The notes: generated from the letters alone by a model not told the origin. A stretch of DNA of 64,000 nt from Macrostomum hystrix (GCA_950097015.1 CATNEN010000003.1:2061501-2125500), one strand, 5' to 3'; numbered from the stretch's first letter, positions 1-10,387 are shown. Program-made: numbers and translations.

Positions 1-850
1 CGTGAATTCCTTCATTGCTACATCCAAAGCGTGTCTCGCTTCGATGAATTCAACGTCCTTCCAAATACTCCAATCACGCTTAAGAACAGCTTGAACATGG
101 AATTGTAACATTGAAACAAAATCCTTCAATTAAGAGGCTCTGTGACGAAATTAACGGCAGACAGAGTCAGGCGGATGTTTAATATTCCAGTTGGAGTCCA
201 GAGTTCGCGTAATCTAGTGTAGCGGTAGCACTTTATCTTTATTTATTTTCACTGAGACACACGACAAGCAATATAATTAAAGTCAGGTGCAGGAGCTCAA
301 TGATGACGATGCAATAGAGAAGACAGCGGATGACAGTAGATAGGTAATGACAGAACGAAACACTCGACAGAACAGTGCATGGGTAAGTAGGTCGCAGTGA
401 AAGTAACAGTGGCCGGGACAAGAGCAGTGACAAAAGGGGTGGCCCGTTTGCGGCACGGGCGGGCCCAGGGGGCCTAGTTAAATAAGCTAGCCCGCGGTAA
501 AAACAGGGCGATCGATAATCTAGAGAACCAGAGCACGCACGCTCATTGGCTGAGAGAATTGACATTAATGCAACTGCGAGATAAGTTTAGGGATAGCGCG
601 ATGTGCGTTGGCGTTTACATACAGTAACAATCTAAGAAATATACGGAATTGCAAAGTTGGTGACAGCGTAATTATATTTGTTAAACGGCCCAATTCAGTA
701 CCACATAAATTTAAACTTCATAGGGGCTCTTGCAGTAAGTGACAACGTCACAGCTCCATATCTCCCACCATCTTTCTTCCTAACTTCCAGTACAAAGAAC
801 TTTAGAATTAGAAGATAGTTGATATCAGCACTTGACATCTCCTTCAGTTC
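1..850. other. No gene recognised
   Basis: I see no ORF, RNA gene or array that I can support here. The short minus-strand ORF around 239-565 has a low-complexity Leu/Ser-rich translation and no recognisable domain. Confidence 0.5.
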
Positions 851-1068
851 CTACAGCACCATCAGCGAGGATCCTCCGCCGGTAGCCCATACTTTCTTCT
901 TTTCCTCATGCCATTCCGTGAAAGTCTTCACCATCCACTGGGCCTTCCTCCGCGTCGACTCGGAAAAGTTTCCGTCAATTTTCAGCCGCAACTCATCCTC
1001 GGACTCTCGAAGAGAGAGTCCTCCAACACACTAAAATCGAATTTAGTGTCAAAATCACTTGCTTCCAT
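851..1068 (-). pseudogene. Crypton/KIAA1958-like N-terminal fragment, frameshifted
   Basis: On the minus strand an ATG at 1068-1066 opens an acidic leader (MEASDFDTKFDFSVLEDS). After about 60 bases the frame that makes sense shifts by one and runs to a stop at 851-853, reading STRRKAQWMVKTFTEWHEEK. That serine/threonine-arginine then W..K.F..W pattern resembles the short N-terminal helical region preceding Crypton-type tyrosine recombinase domains (KIAA1958/QRICH1-like proteins). The recombinase core is absent. I call this a broken mobile-element fragment by family resemblance only. A small host gene exon is an alternative. Confidence 0.35.
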
Positions 1069-2085
1069 GTTGTAAACACGACTATAAATAACACACGTTG
1101 TATGCATTAGTCAGCGCCCCATTAGTTTCACTTCAGGCAAAAATTAGTACAGAAATTTGTCACTTCTGCCATAGACTACGATTTTATATGCTAGCTGAGT
1201 GAGTGTGGGACATGATTCTAGCCCCCTCAAGTTGGTTGGTCAGCCTACAAGCCCGAAGCTTCCTATCTTTTAGTTTTTGTCTATGGCCGATTCAGACAAA
1301 GCCAATATTTCCCACACCCTGCGAAGGTGTTGTCCAACCTTCGCTTCACACTTTTTGGACATAGACTATAATTTCAGACAGCCCCAGTATCGAAAGTTTT
1401 TTTAAGTACGGTGACAAGCAAACTACGAGCGTAGCAGTCTTTTAGCGTCACCCCGGCCCAACTGCTCGATCGACCTGCTAACGGTTTAATTGCGCAACAG
1501 CATTACATTTGGTCAGCAGCAGCTGCCAAAAGTGCCAACAAATAGAGCAGCAGTAGCAGAAGAAGTAGCAGCCAAGCAGCAGCAACCAGCAGTAGCAACA
1601 TCAAAAACAGTGGCAACCTTTCTGCCAGCATCGGTTAGAGGTGAGATCAATATTTGTATGTGTATGTATAGCATTAGTTAGCGACGTGAAATACATCACT
1701 GTATTAATATACTTTAGCATAGCCATTTTCGTGTTTATTTGCTGTCGTCGTTGCTGCCGCAGCCAGTCATTAATATATCATTTAAAGAGTCAAAGATTCG
1801 GTGTCAACCGGATTTGACTTCTATAGTTAATGTGCACATCAAGGAATTTTATTAAAAAAGTGTCATCCAATTTATATCAAATTTATTTCTATACTGAAGC
1901 TCTTCTATTATGTAAACATAGTTTATGTACCCCAATAGAATATCTTAAAATATACCTTAGTTAAAAAATATCGTATTCATCATTGATCACAGGGGCCTTG
2001 TGAAGGGGTGCATAGTGATGGGATACGGGAAGTGATTGCAGATTAAATTAACAAATTTAAATGTCGAGTTATTCTGCATTCCTTG
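1069..2085. other. Non-coding, with short inverted motifs
   Basis: No supported gene. CCATAGAC at 1170-1177 and its complement GTCTATGG at 1279-1286 face each other, and an 8-bp hairpin (GCGAAGGT / ACCTTCGC) lies at 1321-1344. These resemble pieces of the foldback repeats found near 5.3-6.0 kb. Around 1500-1620 there is CAG-rich sequence without a convincing coding frame. Confidence 0.4.
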
Positions 2086-2095
2086 AAATATTTCA
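2086..2095 (+). promoter_or_regulatory. Splice acceptor 20 bases before the start codon
   Basis: The sequence ATATTTCAG ends 20 bases upstream of the ATG at 2116. It fits either a 5'-UTR intron acceptor or a spliced-leader trans-splice site. The two cannot be told apart without transcripts. Confidence 0.4.
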
Positions 2096-2115
2096 GCCAT
2101 CTCACCGAAAGCAAA

Positions 2116-5087
2116 ATGGAGTCCCAATTCACGAAAATAATATCTACCGAGGTGACTTTCTACCTGCTGATTTGCATTCTGTCACTGCAACTGACAATGT
2201 GAGAATTTTCGACCAATAGTTTTTGCTGAATACTTGAAACTTTCTTATCTCCCATTGCTTTTTATAATAAGCGTAACAGTCGGTTCATAATTTTAGGTGT
2301 TGCCAGTTGTAATGAAAAGCAATCGAAAAAGTTTTTGTCAAACGGCTTCTTAGTCAGATTCAGTCACATTCGAGTCAGTCGCTCATCTCCACACAATTCT
2401 GCAGAGTTAAATCAGCTGACTGCTACTGCACAGTGGGAGGCACGCGGATGCTGGATTTCGGTAGCCAGCTCACATTCGCGGATTTTCGGTTGATTCCACT
2501 CACCGACGGTGTCCCAGTTCAGCCAGGTCAAGAAGTCAACTGCAAATGGCACTTATCAACAGACCACCTGAGCAATGCGGTCATGACTATGAGAGGATTC
2601 AATCTAAATGTCCTCATGAACAATAGAAGAAGAGAAATCAGATCAGTTCCATCCGAAGTAGAAGGATTAAAATATGAACTGCGCACACTCGCTCCAGCCA
2701 GTGCGTTGCTTAAAGCTTTATTCATGGAGCTGTTCTGTTTAAGCATCAATTACTTAGATGTCGTTCTGTATCGCATAATAAAAATCAGCCAAACAATTAG
2801 TATAGGGGTAAGCGGCAGAGCGGCTAACGCCTCGGCCTCTTGCACCCTGAGGTCCCTGAGCTCGAATCCGCGACAAGGGCACAATAGTTTTGGTGCATCT
2901 GCGGAGAGAAGGCTCCTTGTGCTTATTTACGTTTTTAAGACCTAGTAAAATATTTTGGGATAAATTATATGTACCAACACTTCATCAAACATTCTGTCAC
3001 TTTTCACAGCATCACTTTTCACTTTGCAGAGGTTGTAGCCTAGTGGTTAGAGCGTCGGACTCACGACTTGAAGGTCGGGGGTTCGATTCCCGTCTCCACT
3101 CGAACAATTTGCGTCCTTTAGCAAGACACTTAACTCTGCATTGCTTCAGTTTACCCAGCTGTTAAATGGGTACCAGCATCAGCTGGGATAATTGAAGGTG
3201 GGTGTGGCGTCCCCCCAGTCCGTGGACTGAACAGCTGTACGCAGCCTTCAGATGCGCCGCGCATTAGCTGCGGCTGTGCTGTCGGCTGCACATCTGGCCC
3301 AATTGGGGCAGGTGTAATCAATTATTATTATTATTAAATTACAGCATCGCACTGCTCGGCAAAATCAACAAAGACGACTGAGTCGGTGAAGTTGGAGACT
3401 TTTCGGGTTCTGCAGCTGCCCAGAGGGTGAGCTTTACTCGATCTTGACGATTCTGTCATGCTACAATTCCTGCTCCCATGTGCATGTTAACTTCTAGATG
3501 AGATGCGCTAATCTCTCTTTAAAAAGAAACGTACTCGATACTCAGTACTTGAATTGTTTGTACTCACAGGAGCTACCTGACTTTCACCTACCGACTAAAG
3601 TCTAACAATCCAGACACACCTGGCCTGAGCATTCAGCTGATGGAGCCCGGCTTCTGTGGACAGGAAGTTACGAGTTTTGACAGCAGCTGCTTTACGGCCT
3701 CCTCAACACGCAGATCCCTGAAGGCTGAGCTGACAGCCCTCACTTTGGACAGCATGGTCATGAGTCTGGCGTCCTTCAACAGTTCCAGCTCCCTGCACAG
3801 CTTCGTCAGAGAGAGTAAGTCAGTCCGGGTGATAGCATGCTTACAATGGCACTCACACACACACACACACACCCGCAACAATGGCTACTTAAGTACAGCG
3901 ATGCGAACTCATTGCAGGCCAGCGAACCAGAGTGGGATCGGGACTCAGCACTCGCTCAAAGACTCCGTTGGACTTATCAAAGAGACTCCGCATCGGGATG
4001 TTCTACCTGCCCAGAAACCAATCGATTTTCTACCTGAGACACTCGGGAGACCGCTGTGCAGTGGAGATATTTAACGACACCTTAAGTCTGTAAGTAGCGC
4101 ATGCAATCTCCCAAATTGAGCTCAAAATATGAGTACAAAGCGAGTTTGTAAAATATTTGCAGAAACTTCACTGTCCAATCAGAGTCTGCCACAGGCGTCC
4201 TCTGCGGCTCCCTCAGCGCATCTGCCTCGGTGGGCGGTGTTTTCTTTGGCAACTGCAGCGAGCCGCTGCGTGCGCTGATCAGCTTCGCGGCGACTGCCAG
4301 AACTCGCTGCGCCAACTGCAGCCGGGCTGCGGAACTTTGGGTGGAAGAAGCTCGAAGGACTTCTGAGACTGAAATCCATCAGACTCACACGAATCCGGTG
4401 ACTGAAATCCACCAAGCTCACACGAATCCGGTGACTGAAATCCATCAGGCTCACACGAATCCGGTGACTGAAATCCACCAGGCTCACACGAATCCGGTGA
4501 CTGAAATCCATCAGGCTCACACGAATCCGGTGACTGAAATCCACCAGGCTCACACGAATCCGGTCACTGAAATCCACCAAGCTCACACGAATCCGGTGAC
4601 TGAAATCCAACAGGCTCACACGAATCCGGTGACTGAAATCCACCAAGCTCACACGAATCCGGTGACTGAAATCCACCAGGCTCACACGAATCCGGTGACT
4701 GAAATCCACCAGGCTCACACGAATCCGGTGACTGAAATCCAACAGGCTCACACGAATCCGGTGACTGAAATCCAACAGGCTCACACGAATCCGGTGACTG
4801 AAATCCACCAGGCTCACACGAATCCGGTGACTGAAATCCACCAAGCTCACACGAATCCGGTGACTGAAATCCACCAGGCTCACACGAATTCAGTGACCGT
4901 AATCCATCAGGCTCACACGAATCCGGTGACTGAAATCCACCAGGCTCACACGAATCCGGTGACTGAAATCATTCAGTCTTACACGAATTCGGTGACTGAA
5001 ATCCATCAGAAATCAGAAGTAGGAACCGGTCTTTTTGTCCTTGGATATTGTATTTACTTGTTTGTATATACTATTCTCTTCATTTAA
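2116..5087 (+). CDS. Secreted, probably GPI-anchored protein with 11-residue tandem-repeat stalk (6 exons, 600 aa)
   Basis: I do not recognise the family. Exons 2116-2198, 2405-2700, 3345-3426, 3570-3814, 3918-4089 and 4163-5087 join with consistent GT-AG sites and phases (2,1,2,1,2) and sum to 1803 bases, exactly 600 codons plus a stop. The protein begins with a hydrophobic signal-like segment (VTFYLLICILSLQLTIV) followed by DCYC. About 350 residues of cysteine-containing, beta-rich-looking ectodomain follow, with several N-glycosylation sequons (NFT, NDT, NCS, NQS). Then come 19 in-frame copies of EIHQAHTNPVT (4371-4997) and a hydrophobic extreme C-terminus (GLFVLGYCIYLFVYTILFI) with no cytoplasmic tail. 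Signal plus terminal hydrophobic tail suggests a GPI-anchored surface protein, but a single-pass membrane protein is possible. Intron 2 holds two SINE-like insertions. AATAAA lies at 5213-5218. The exon structure is well supported and the function is unknown. Confidence 0.75.
2809..2935 (+). repeat. tRNA-derived SINE head
   Basis: A box A-like stretch (AGCGGCAGAGCGGCTAACGC) and a box B-like AGCTCGAATCC sit about 40 bases apart, the layout of a tRNA-derived SINE 5' end. It lies in intron 2 of the repeat-stalk gene. It does not close a canonical acceptor stem, so it is not called as a tRNA gene. The downstream boundary is uncertain. Confidence 0.5.
3028..3336 (+). repeat. tRNA-derived SINE with (ATT)n tail
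   Basis: Box A (TAGCCTAGTGGTTAGAGCGT) and box B (GGTTCGATTCC) are followed by a conserved-looking central domain (CCCAGCTGTTAAATGGGTACC), a LINE-like 3' region and a tail of ATT repeats at about 3319-3336. This is a complete SINE architecture. Its tail abuts the acceptor of exon 3 (ATTACAG, exon from 3345), so the element supplies or borders the end of the intron. A degenerate relative of its 3' region lies at 10074-10165 on the other strand. Confidence 0.8.
4371..4997 (+). repeat. 33-bp coding minisatellite, 19 copies
   Basis: The unit reads GAAATCCACCAGGCTCACAC followed by GAATCCGGTGACT, 33 bases or exactly 11 codons. Changes between copies are few and mostly keep the frame (CAC/CAA at one site, CCG/TCA at another). 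The array forms the stalk of the 2116-5087 protein. The antisense strand is also open across the array (repeat VSLVDFSHRIR), which I regard as a shadow. Confidence 0.95.
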
Positions 5088-5114
5088 AAATATTTTATAC
5101 TGACTGTTTTTGGG

Positions 5115-5200
5115 CTATAATTGGGATTTCGACGAGAATCGGCAATTCGACGAGAATTATGATTTGTGCCATTATTGGGATCTCGACAATGGGATTTCAA
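5115..5200. repeat. 86-bp dispersed repeat, copy 1
   Basis: This segment is identical over 86 bases to 10246-10331. It is built of ATTGGGATTTCGACGAGAAT-like sub-motifs and lies in the 3' flank, probably the 3' UTR, of the repeat-stalk gene. Confidence 0.9.
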
Positions 5201-5269
5201 TGATGAATGTGCAATAAATTTTGCAATAATCGTTTCAATGTTAATATATATTAAGTTATTAATAAAGCG

Positions 5270-6130
5270 TTTTGCACAAGCGTATAAAATCCGATTTCGT
5301 CGTTAATGGACGTTTAATGGGCGCATTCTGAGCCACGAATCTATCGTCTATGGTTGGAAAATGCGAAGTCTTGAACCAGTGTGCCATATAATGGTCCCGA
5401 AAACGGGGCCCATTAAACCATATAATGGGCGCCAAACCAAATCGAATTTCATATAAAATAGTGGCTGCTCAATTTGCAGTCTATGGTTAAAAAGTCCTCG
5501 GCCACGCTCAATAGTCCTCGGCTCGCTTCGCTCGCCTCGGACCATTAAACGCAGCCTCAGACTTTCTAACCACAGAATGCCAATTAAGCAGCCACTATCA
5601 TATACTTAAAATCTTCCAGCGCCAAGAAAGTACATTTATTGGGCTCTTTCGAAACAGGGAAAGTGAATGTCTATGGCTGGATTCTGCCTTCCTGGAATCT
5701 TTTTTTTTACTTTTCACTTAATGGTCCCTAAATCGGGGACCATTAGATATTTAATGGGCCCCATTTTCGAGCCCAGTGAAATATGTAAATAATAACGCTG
5801 GTTATTTCACATTCTGTGGTTAGAATGTCCGAGGCTGCGTTTAATGGTCTCGAGACGAGCGTAGCGAGCCGAGGACCATTGATTGCAGCCGAGGATATTC
5901 TAACCATAGACTATGATGAATTTAACGTCGTTTATCATATATGAAATTCGATTGCTTTTTTTCGCGAGCATCCCATCAGATTGATAGACATATAGGTTTA
6001 CACCATTTGATTCCGACCATAGACAAAAAAATAAATTTCTCACGAAGATCACGAAGCAGCCAGTCAGTCAGTGGTGGCAAAACGTAAAAGGCGAATTCAA
6101 AGTTCACTTCAATGTTCCATATAATGGTCC
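5270..6130. repeat. Cluster of foldback (palindromic) repeats
   Basis: Two imperfect hairpins of one family are visible. In the first, about 65-base arms at 5461-5528 and 5534-5600 meet at GGCTCGC TTC GCTCGCC. In the second, arms at about 5808-5860 and 5862-5918 meet near GACGAGCGTAGCGAGCC. Shorter palindromes with TAATGGTCCC/GGGACCATTA lie at 5719-5745 and around 5393-5420. The arms share GTCTATGGTTAGAA-type ends. The structure suggests foldback or MITE-like non-autonomous elements. No coding potential is seen. Confidence 0.7.
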
Positions 6131-6289
6131 TTATTTCGAGGAGATTATAATGTGTAGTATCCTAGTTTTTGTCAAATTATCTCACCAAAAATTACCATAG
6201 AAAACACATTCCCGGCTCAGAATAGTACAATTTTTTAACGATTAAATAAGCAATCTTATTATCAGCGAATGCTCGGATCATGCTGAAAT

Positions 6290-8220
6290 TGCTAGATGAC
6301 GGCAGGTTGGTGAAGAGTGAGCCGGGAGGCCAGCCTGGTGTCAGAGTTGCGAGACTACCTGCGCTACACTGCCCGCATTGGCGCGCTGTTTGACCTCGGA
6401 TTCGACAGGGCTCGAGTCATGAGGTTTGATGATGAGTGTTGACTGACCAATGAAGGCGAGACATCATGTGAGTCAGGCGTAGAGAGTGCAGCGACTGCCA
6501 GAATTGACAGAGCCTGCAGCCACCCGAGGTCAGCAACTATGAATCCGTGACTGCTTATGCTGAAGCAGTTGAAGTGCAAGTTCTAAGAGAAATTCGCCTT
6601 GACCGCTACCGCCGGTGCTCGGACGTGTGGCGGCCTCAGTTTGTGAGTGCGCTGGGAGCCCTGCCGAAGGATGATGGTCGGATACGCCAGACGAATTGTC
6701 AGCGAACTCGCACTGGGAGAGCAATTAGAGACTGCGGTTTTCAAGCGCTGAAAACTTTGCAAGGAAGTTGACGAAAGGCTGCTACATCACCAAAGTTGAC
6801 CTGAGTGAAGCGCATGTGGAGTGCACCCAGACGACTTCGTGCATACCGGCCTCAAGTTCCAGTTCCAGGGCTGCACCACTCCAGTACGACACCCGCCTGC
6901 CGTTCAGCCTCGCCTGGCGGCAGCCTCGGTTACGTGCTTTCAACGCCTGAGCAATGTAACTCATCTGATGATGGTGCGCAGATGCTTCAACAACATCGAG
7001 TCCTACCTGGACAGCAAAACCTTCTTGCGGTGTAACACATTGCGGCGTGGTCAGAGACCGCTGGTGGACTCCAGGCTGCGCAGCCAACTGAACTGGTGGA
7101 AGGTGGCGTTTCAGGCGTGCCGGTGGGCACAGCTGTGGCCAATCTACAATGGAATGGTGGCGATCGAGTCCGATGCATGAGGTTGAGGCGGTACCATCCT
7201 GGCAATTTTCAAATTTTTGCTGACGCTGCCTCCCGTTTGGATGAGCGGGTCAGCTGCTAATTTTTTTACTACGTTGTTTTGCGTGCCCAAGCGTTCTGCA
7301 ACCACTGCATCAACATGCTTTTGGCTCGGCGAACGCCTCCTTTCTTAATTTTCAGGCCGCACAGACTCTCTTAGCGGTCGCGCCGCGTCGCTGCTGAGCG
7401 ACGCGGATCGGACGCTCCGAGGTCGGCACAGGCAGTCAACAAGCAGTGAGTGACGCGAGTGACGCGATTTCCGCGTTTCAGGCTACTATTTTGGTAGCCT
7501 GATCGGCACGCGGCTACTTGCCTACAGCATCTCGGCCGTCTACAGCTCCCTGTCGCTCTGGTTCAGGATTAACTCGGCGCCGGACCTGACTAAGCACGCT
7601 TAGTCAGACTAAGCACGCACGCGTAGGTTCTCCTCCTACGCGGCGCTAAACGGGTCCTCGGGCTGCGCGTGAACCGAAAGCGGCCAGTGTCGCCTGCGAT
7701 GCTGATGGAGATGCGACGACAAGTGGACGAATCCGATAAAATGCAGCTGGCCTGGTGGGCTGTGACCATGTGCTGCTGGTGGGGAATTCTACGAAAGTCC
7801 AGCCTGCTACCTCGAACTGGCAAGGGCCCGGCCCTTTCTCGGCGCGCCGACCTGCTTCACCATTCAAAGGGTCTGGTGTTGTGTAGCGATTTCGGCAAGA
7901 CCATGCAACTCAAGGAGCGCAGACGCATGGTACTGCTGCCGAGATTGACGCGGCAGCGAGCCCTGTGCCCGGTGAGCGCAGTCGAGCGACACATCCGCGC
8001 CAGCGGATTGCAGTCAGCGGAGTTTACCGCCCTGATCCTATGCAGACGGAAGTGGCGGCTTACGCCTGCTGACTGGGAGGCACCTGGACTGCTTCCTCGG
8101 CGACAGGTTTGCTGCAGCTGGTGTTCGACGAGGAGCTTACTCCGCGCGAGGCTGTGCAGCGCTGTCTTCCCCAGGTTCACCAGGCAGCTGAGGCTGCTGT
8201 GACTTTTGCCAGTGGTCTCT
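6290..8220 (+). pseudogene. Decayed DIRS-like retrotransposon (gag tail, RT, RNase H, tyrosine recombinase)
   Basis: Domain pieces occur in DIRS order but are scattered over frames and stops. At about 6340-6437 a frame reads YLRYTARIGALFDLGFDRAR, like the C-terminus of DIRS gag. At 6760-7030 reverse transcriptase landmarks appear: ITKVDLSEA (motif A), LPFSLA (motif B) and IESYLDS (motif C, second Asp lost). At 7160-7190 IESDA followed by interrupted G.GG matches the RNase H start. At 7669-8030 the frame KRPVSPAMLMEM...WGILRKSSLLP matches the N-terminal catalytic half of a DIRS tyrosine recombinase, including the Arg of LLRKS. The C-terminal H..R...Y residues are not found. RT to RNase H to recombinase is the diagnostic order. 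The element is clearly inactive. Confidence 0.6.
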
Positions 8221-9522
8221 CTGCTCTGTTTTAGTTCCCAGCCTTGTTGCATTGTTGTCACTGTAGCTTATCCTATTTTTTCGTTGCGTTGTTGTCTTCG
8301 TCGCGTACTCTCCGTTTCGTCGCTTTTGGAGACCTTTGGAGGTCTCGCTGCTGCTTTCGCCGACTTTGTACCAAATTATCGTGCTTCGTTGTTCAAGCTT
8401 TAGGGGCACTAATCTTTCCATGCAGTTGCAAGACATTTTGCTTTTCGGTGAGGTGTCGGTGAGGAGGCAGATTCGAGCGTACAAAGGATTTAAACACTTG
8501 TTACTACCGGTCTCATGGCAGTTATTTACTAGGTCCAAGTCAAGGACTCTAGAATTTCGAGATCTGGGCCCCATCTTACAATAGTAGAAAGAGGACGCGT
8601 TGAAAATTCATTAGACGCCAAAATCCTTAAGTTCTAATATGCGGTAACGCCTCATTAATTTAGCGAGGCGTCACGATGTAGAAATAATATGTGACGATTT
8701 ACTCGTAGACCCTGAGAACTCCCAGTTGAAAAGAGTTTAATCCGAACACACAGTCTGTTGAAGGAGTGAGTGGGACGGCAAGCGTGCGCGTATTTAAATC
8801 CGCGCCGAGCAGCACACTCAGACAATCACGCACTATTACGATTGTCGTTTGATCTCGGCCATAGAACTATCTCATAAACTATCGTCCTCTAATTCTAGAA
8901 GCTACGGGTTTCACTTAGACGCTTTAAAATAAATCTATGGGCATAATGCATGAATTATGCTAGCCAGATAGGGTGGATAAAGCTTGCGAAAAGAGAATTG
9001 GTTTTGCCTAATCGTTGGGGGTTAAAAAACAAGGCCTCATGTTGTAAAATAATCAAGCCAAGATTTTAGTTTCCGGTCCAGATGCTAGCTCGAGAATTCC
9101 ATGGTTCTGATCAGTGTTCAAAATGTCTATGGTTTAAAACCTCATGGACCAGTCGATATTGTAGACAAAGAATTGAAAGTGTCAAATTGTTGGCTTGTAC
9201 ACAATATTTGATTGTAAAAAAGTAATGCTTTTTGTTGATAAATTCATCGTATGTATTTAGTTTATTACAATATTTTAACTCAAAAAATGATTTGATTATT
9301 TAGAAAAATCTCTTTACCTTTTAATACGCTAATTATGTAAAGTCGTTTTAGTACTTATACGTTGTAGTGTTAAAAAATTGCGTAAAACTATACTTTTATA
9401 TTAAAAAAAGAGAGGACTCATGCGCGAAGCTAGTAGAGAAGTGTTAATAATGACCGAACAATGTTCTTTGTTATTCGCCCGAAAATCGAATCCAGATCAT
9501 CATTGAATTTAAGTCGAAGCTG
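8221..9522. other. No gene; one TATA-like site
   Basis: I see no coding region. GCGTATTTAAATCCGCGCC at about 8788-8806, followed by ACACTCAGACAATC about 10 bases later, resembles a TATA plus initiator pair. It could be a terminal promoter of the DIRS-like element. GTCTATGG recurs at 9125-9132. The rest is AT-rich. Confidence 0.3.
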
Positions 9523-9984
9523 TCACTCTTTTGGCGGCGGTACCACGGCCACTGGTCGATGAGCGTGGTGCAACACGTAGTCTGAGACGCTGCCTAGAAA
9601 TGTTCGCCTCATTGTGCCCAGACCTCGGTTGCCAACTAGAATAAGGTCGACCGCCTCCTCGTTGGCAATGTCAACAATGGCCGGGCCTACGCCGTGCGTC
9701 ATTCGTTCCAGAAAGCGCTGCTGATTCTTGAGCCCGATGCTGCAGCAGAAGTCGCGAGTTTTTGTTGCCAAGGCTTTGCCCTCCTCGATGCCGCGGGCGA
9801 TGCCGGCGCTGTAGGCCTCCGGAGTGGCCACCACGCTGTGGGCGAGCAGCGACATGGACGGCGGGTCGGTGATGAATACGAAGATCAGGAGGTCGTCCTG
9901 GTTGTTCATGTTCTCGGCGTACCAGCGCAGGGCGCGCCTGCTGTTGTCGCTGCCGTCCATGGCGATTAGAATTTTGCGCTTCAT
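9523..9984 (-). CDS. Universal stress protein (UspA domain), 153 aa
   Basis: This is a single-domain universal stress protein. It starts MKRKILIAMDGSDNSRRALR, the first strand and helix with the conserved Asp of USP folds. Near the C-terminus it carries GNRGLGTMRRTFLGSVSDYV, an exact match to the ATP-binding signature G-2X-G-9X-G-[ST], followed by HRPVAVVP, the last strand. The length is usual for the family. Members bind ATP and are linked to stress tolerance, but the specific role here is unknown. The reading frame is intact and intronless in this window. The first 60 codons are duplicated almost perfectly at 10662-10859. Confidence 0.9.
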   Translation of the reverse strand: MKRKILIAMDGSDNSRRALRWYAENMNNQDDLLIFVFITDPPSMSLLAHSVVATPEAYSAGIARGIEEGKALATKTRDFCCSIGLKNQQRFLERMTHGVGPAIVDIANEEAVDLILVGNRGLGTMRRTFLGSVSDYVLHHAHRPVAVVPPPKE

Positions 9985-10073
9985 GTCGCTGACGATCGGA
10001 AAAAGTCGGGTGGGGATGGAAGATCAGGGACTAAGATTGTTTGCTGTTTGAGAGACTGATGGAATCGCTACGT

Positions 10074-10165
10074 TGGGCCAGATGTGCAGCCGGTGGTCAC
10101 AGCCGCTGCTTTTGTTTGGCGTTTTCAAAGCCCGTGAACAGCATTTCAGTCCGTGGACTGTGGTT
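10074..10165 (-). repeat. Degenerate SINE 3' fragment
   Basis: GGGCCAGATGTGCAGCCG and TCAGTCCGTGGACTG here are, in reverse complement and order, close matches to the 3' half of the SINE at 3028-3336 (CGGCTGCACATCTGGCCC and CAGTCCGTGGACTG). The tRNA head is not visible. Confidence 0.55.
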
Positions 10166-10245
10166 TATCACACAAGTTTGCGCGCTACCCACATGAATTT
10201 AACTAGTTTTGATAAGTAAAAACTCGAAGAGAATTGGGATTTCGA

Positions 10246-10331
10246 CTATAATTGGGATTTCGACGAGAATCGGCAATTCGACGAGAATTATGATTTGTGC
10301 CATTATTGGGATCTCGACAATGGGATTTCAA
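10246..10331. repeat. 86-bp dispersed repeat, copy 2
   Basis: Identical to 5115-5200. Here it sits between the intact stress-protein gene and the retrotransposon fragment, and the GAGAATTGGGATTT sub-motif continues to about 10375. Confidence 0.9.
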
Positions 10332-10387
10332 GGAGAATTTGGATTTTACGAGAATTGGGATTTTGACGAGACCTGGGATGCATGCTG

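Noticed and set aside
2809-3100. Two tRNA genes
   Set aside because: Boxes A and B are present, but acceptor stems do not close and the second is followed by a SINE body with (ATT)n tail.
4179-4883. 234-codon antisense frame across the 33-bp array
   Set aside because: The sense strand is explained by a six-exon gene with matching phases; the antisense frame exists because the unit length is a multiple of three.
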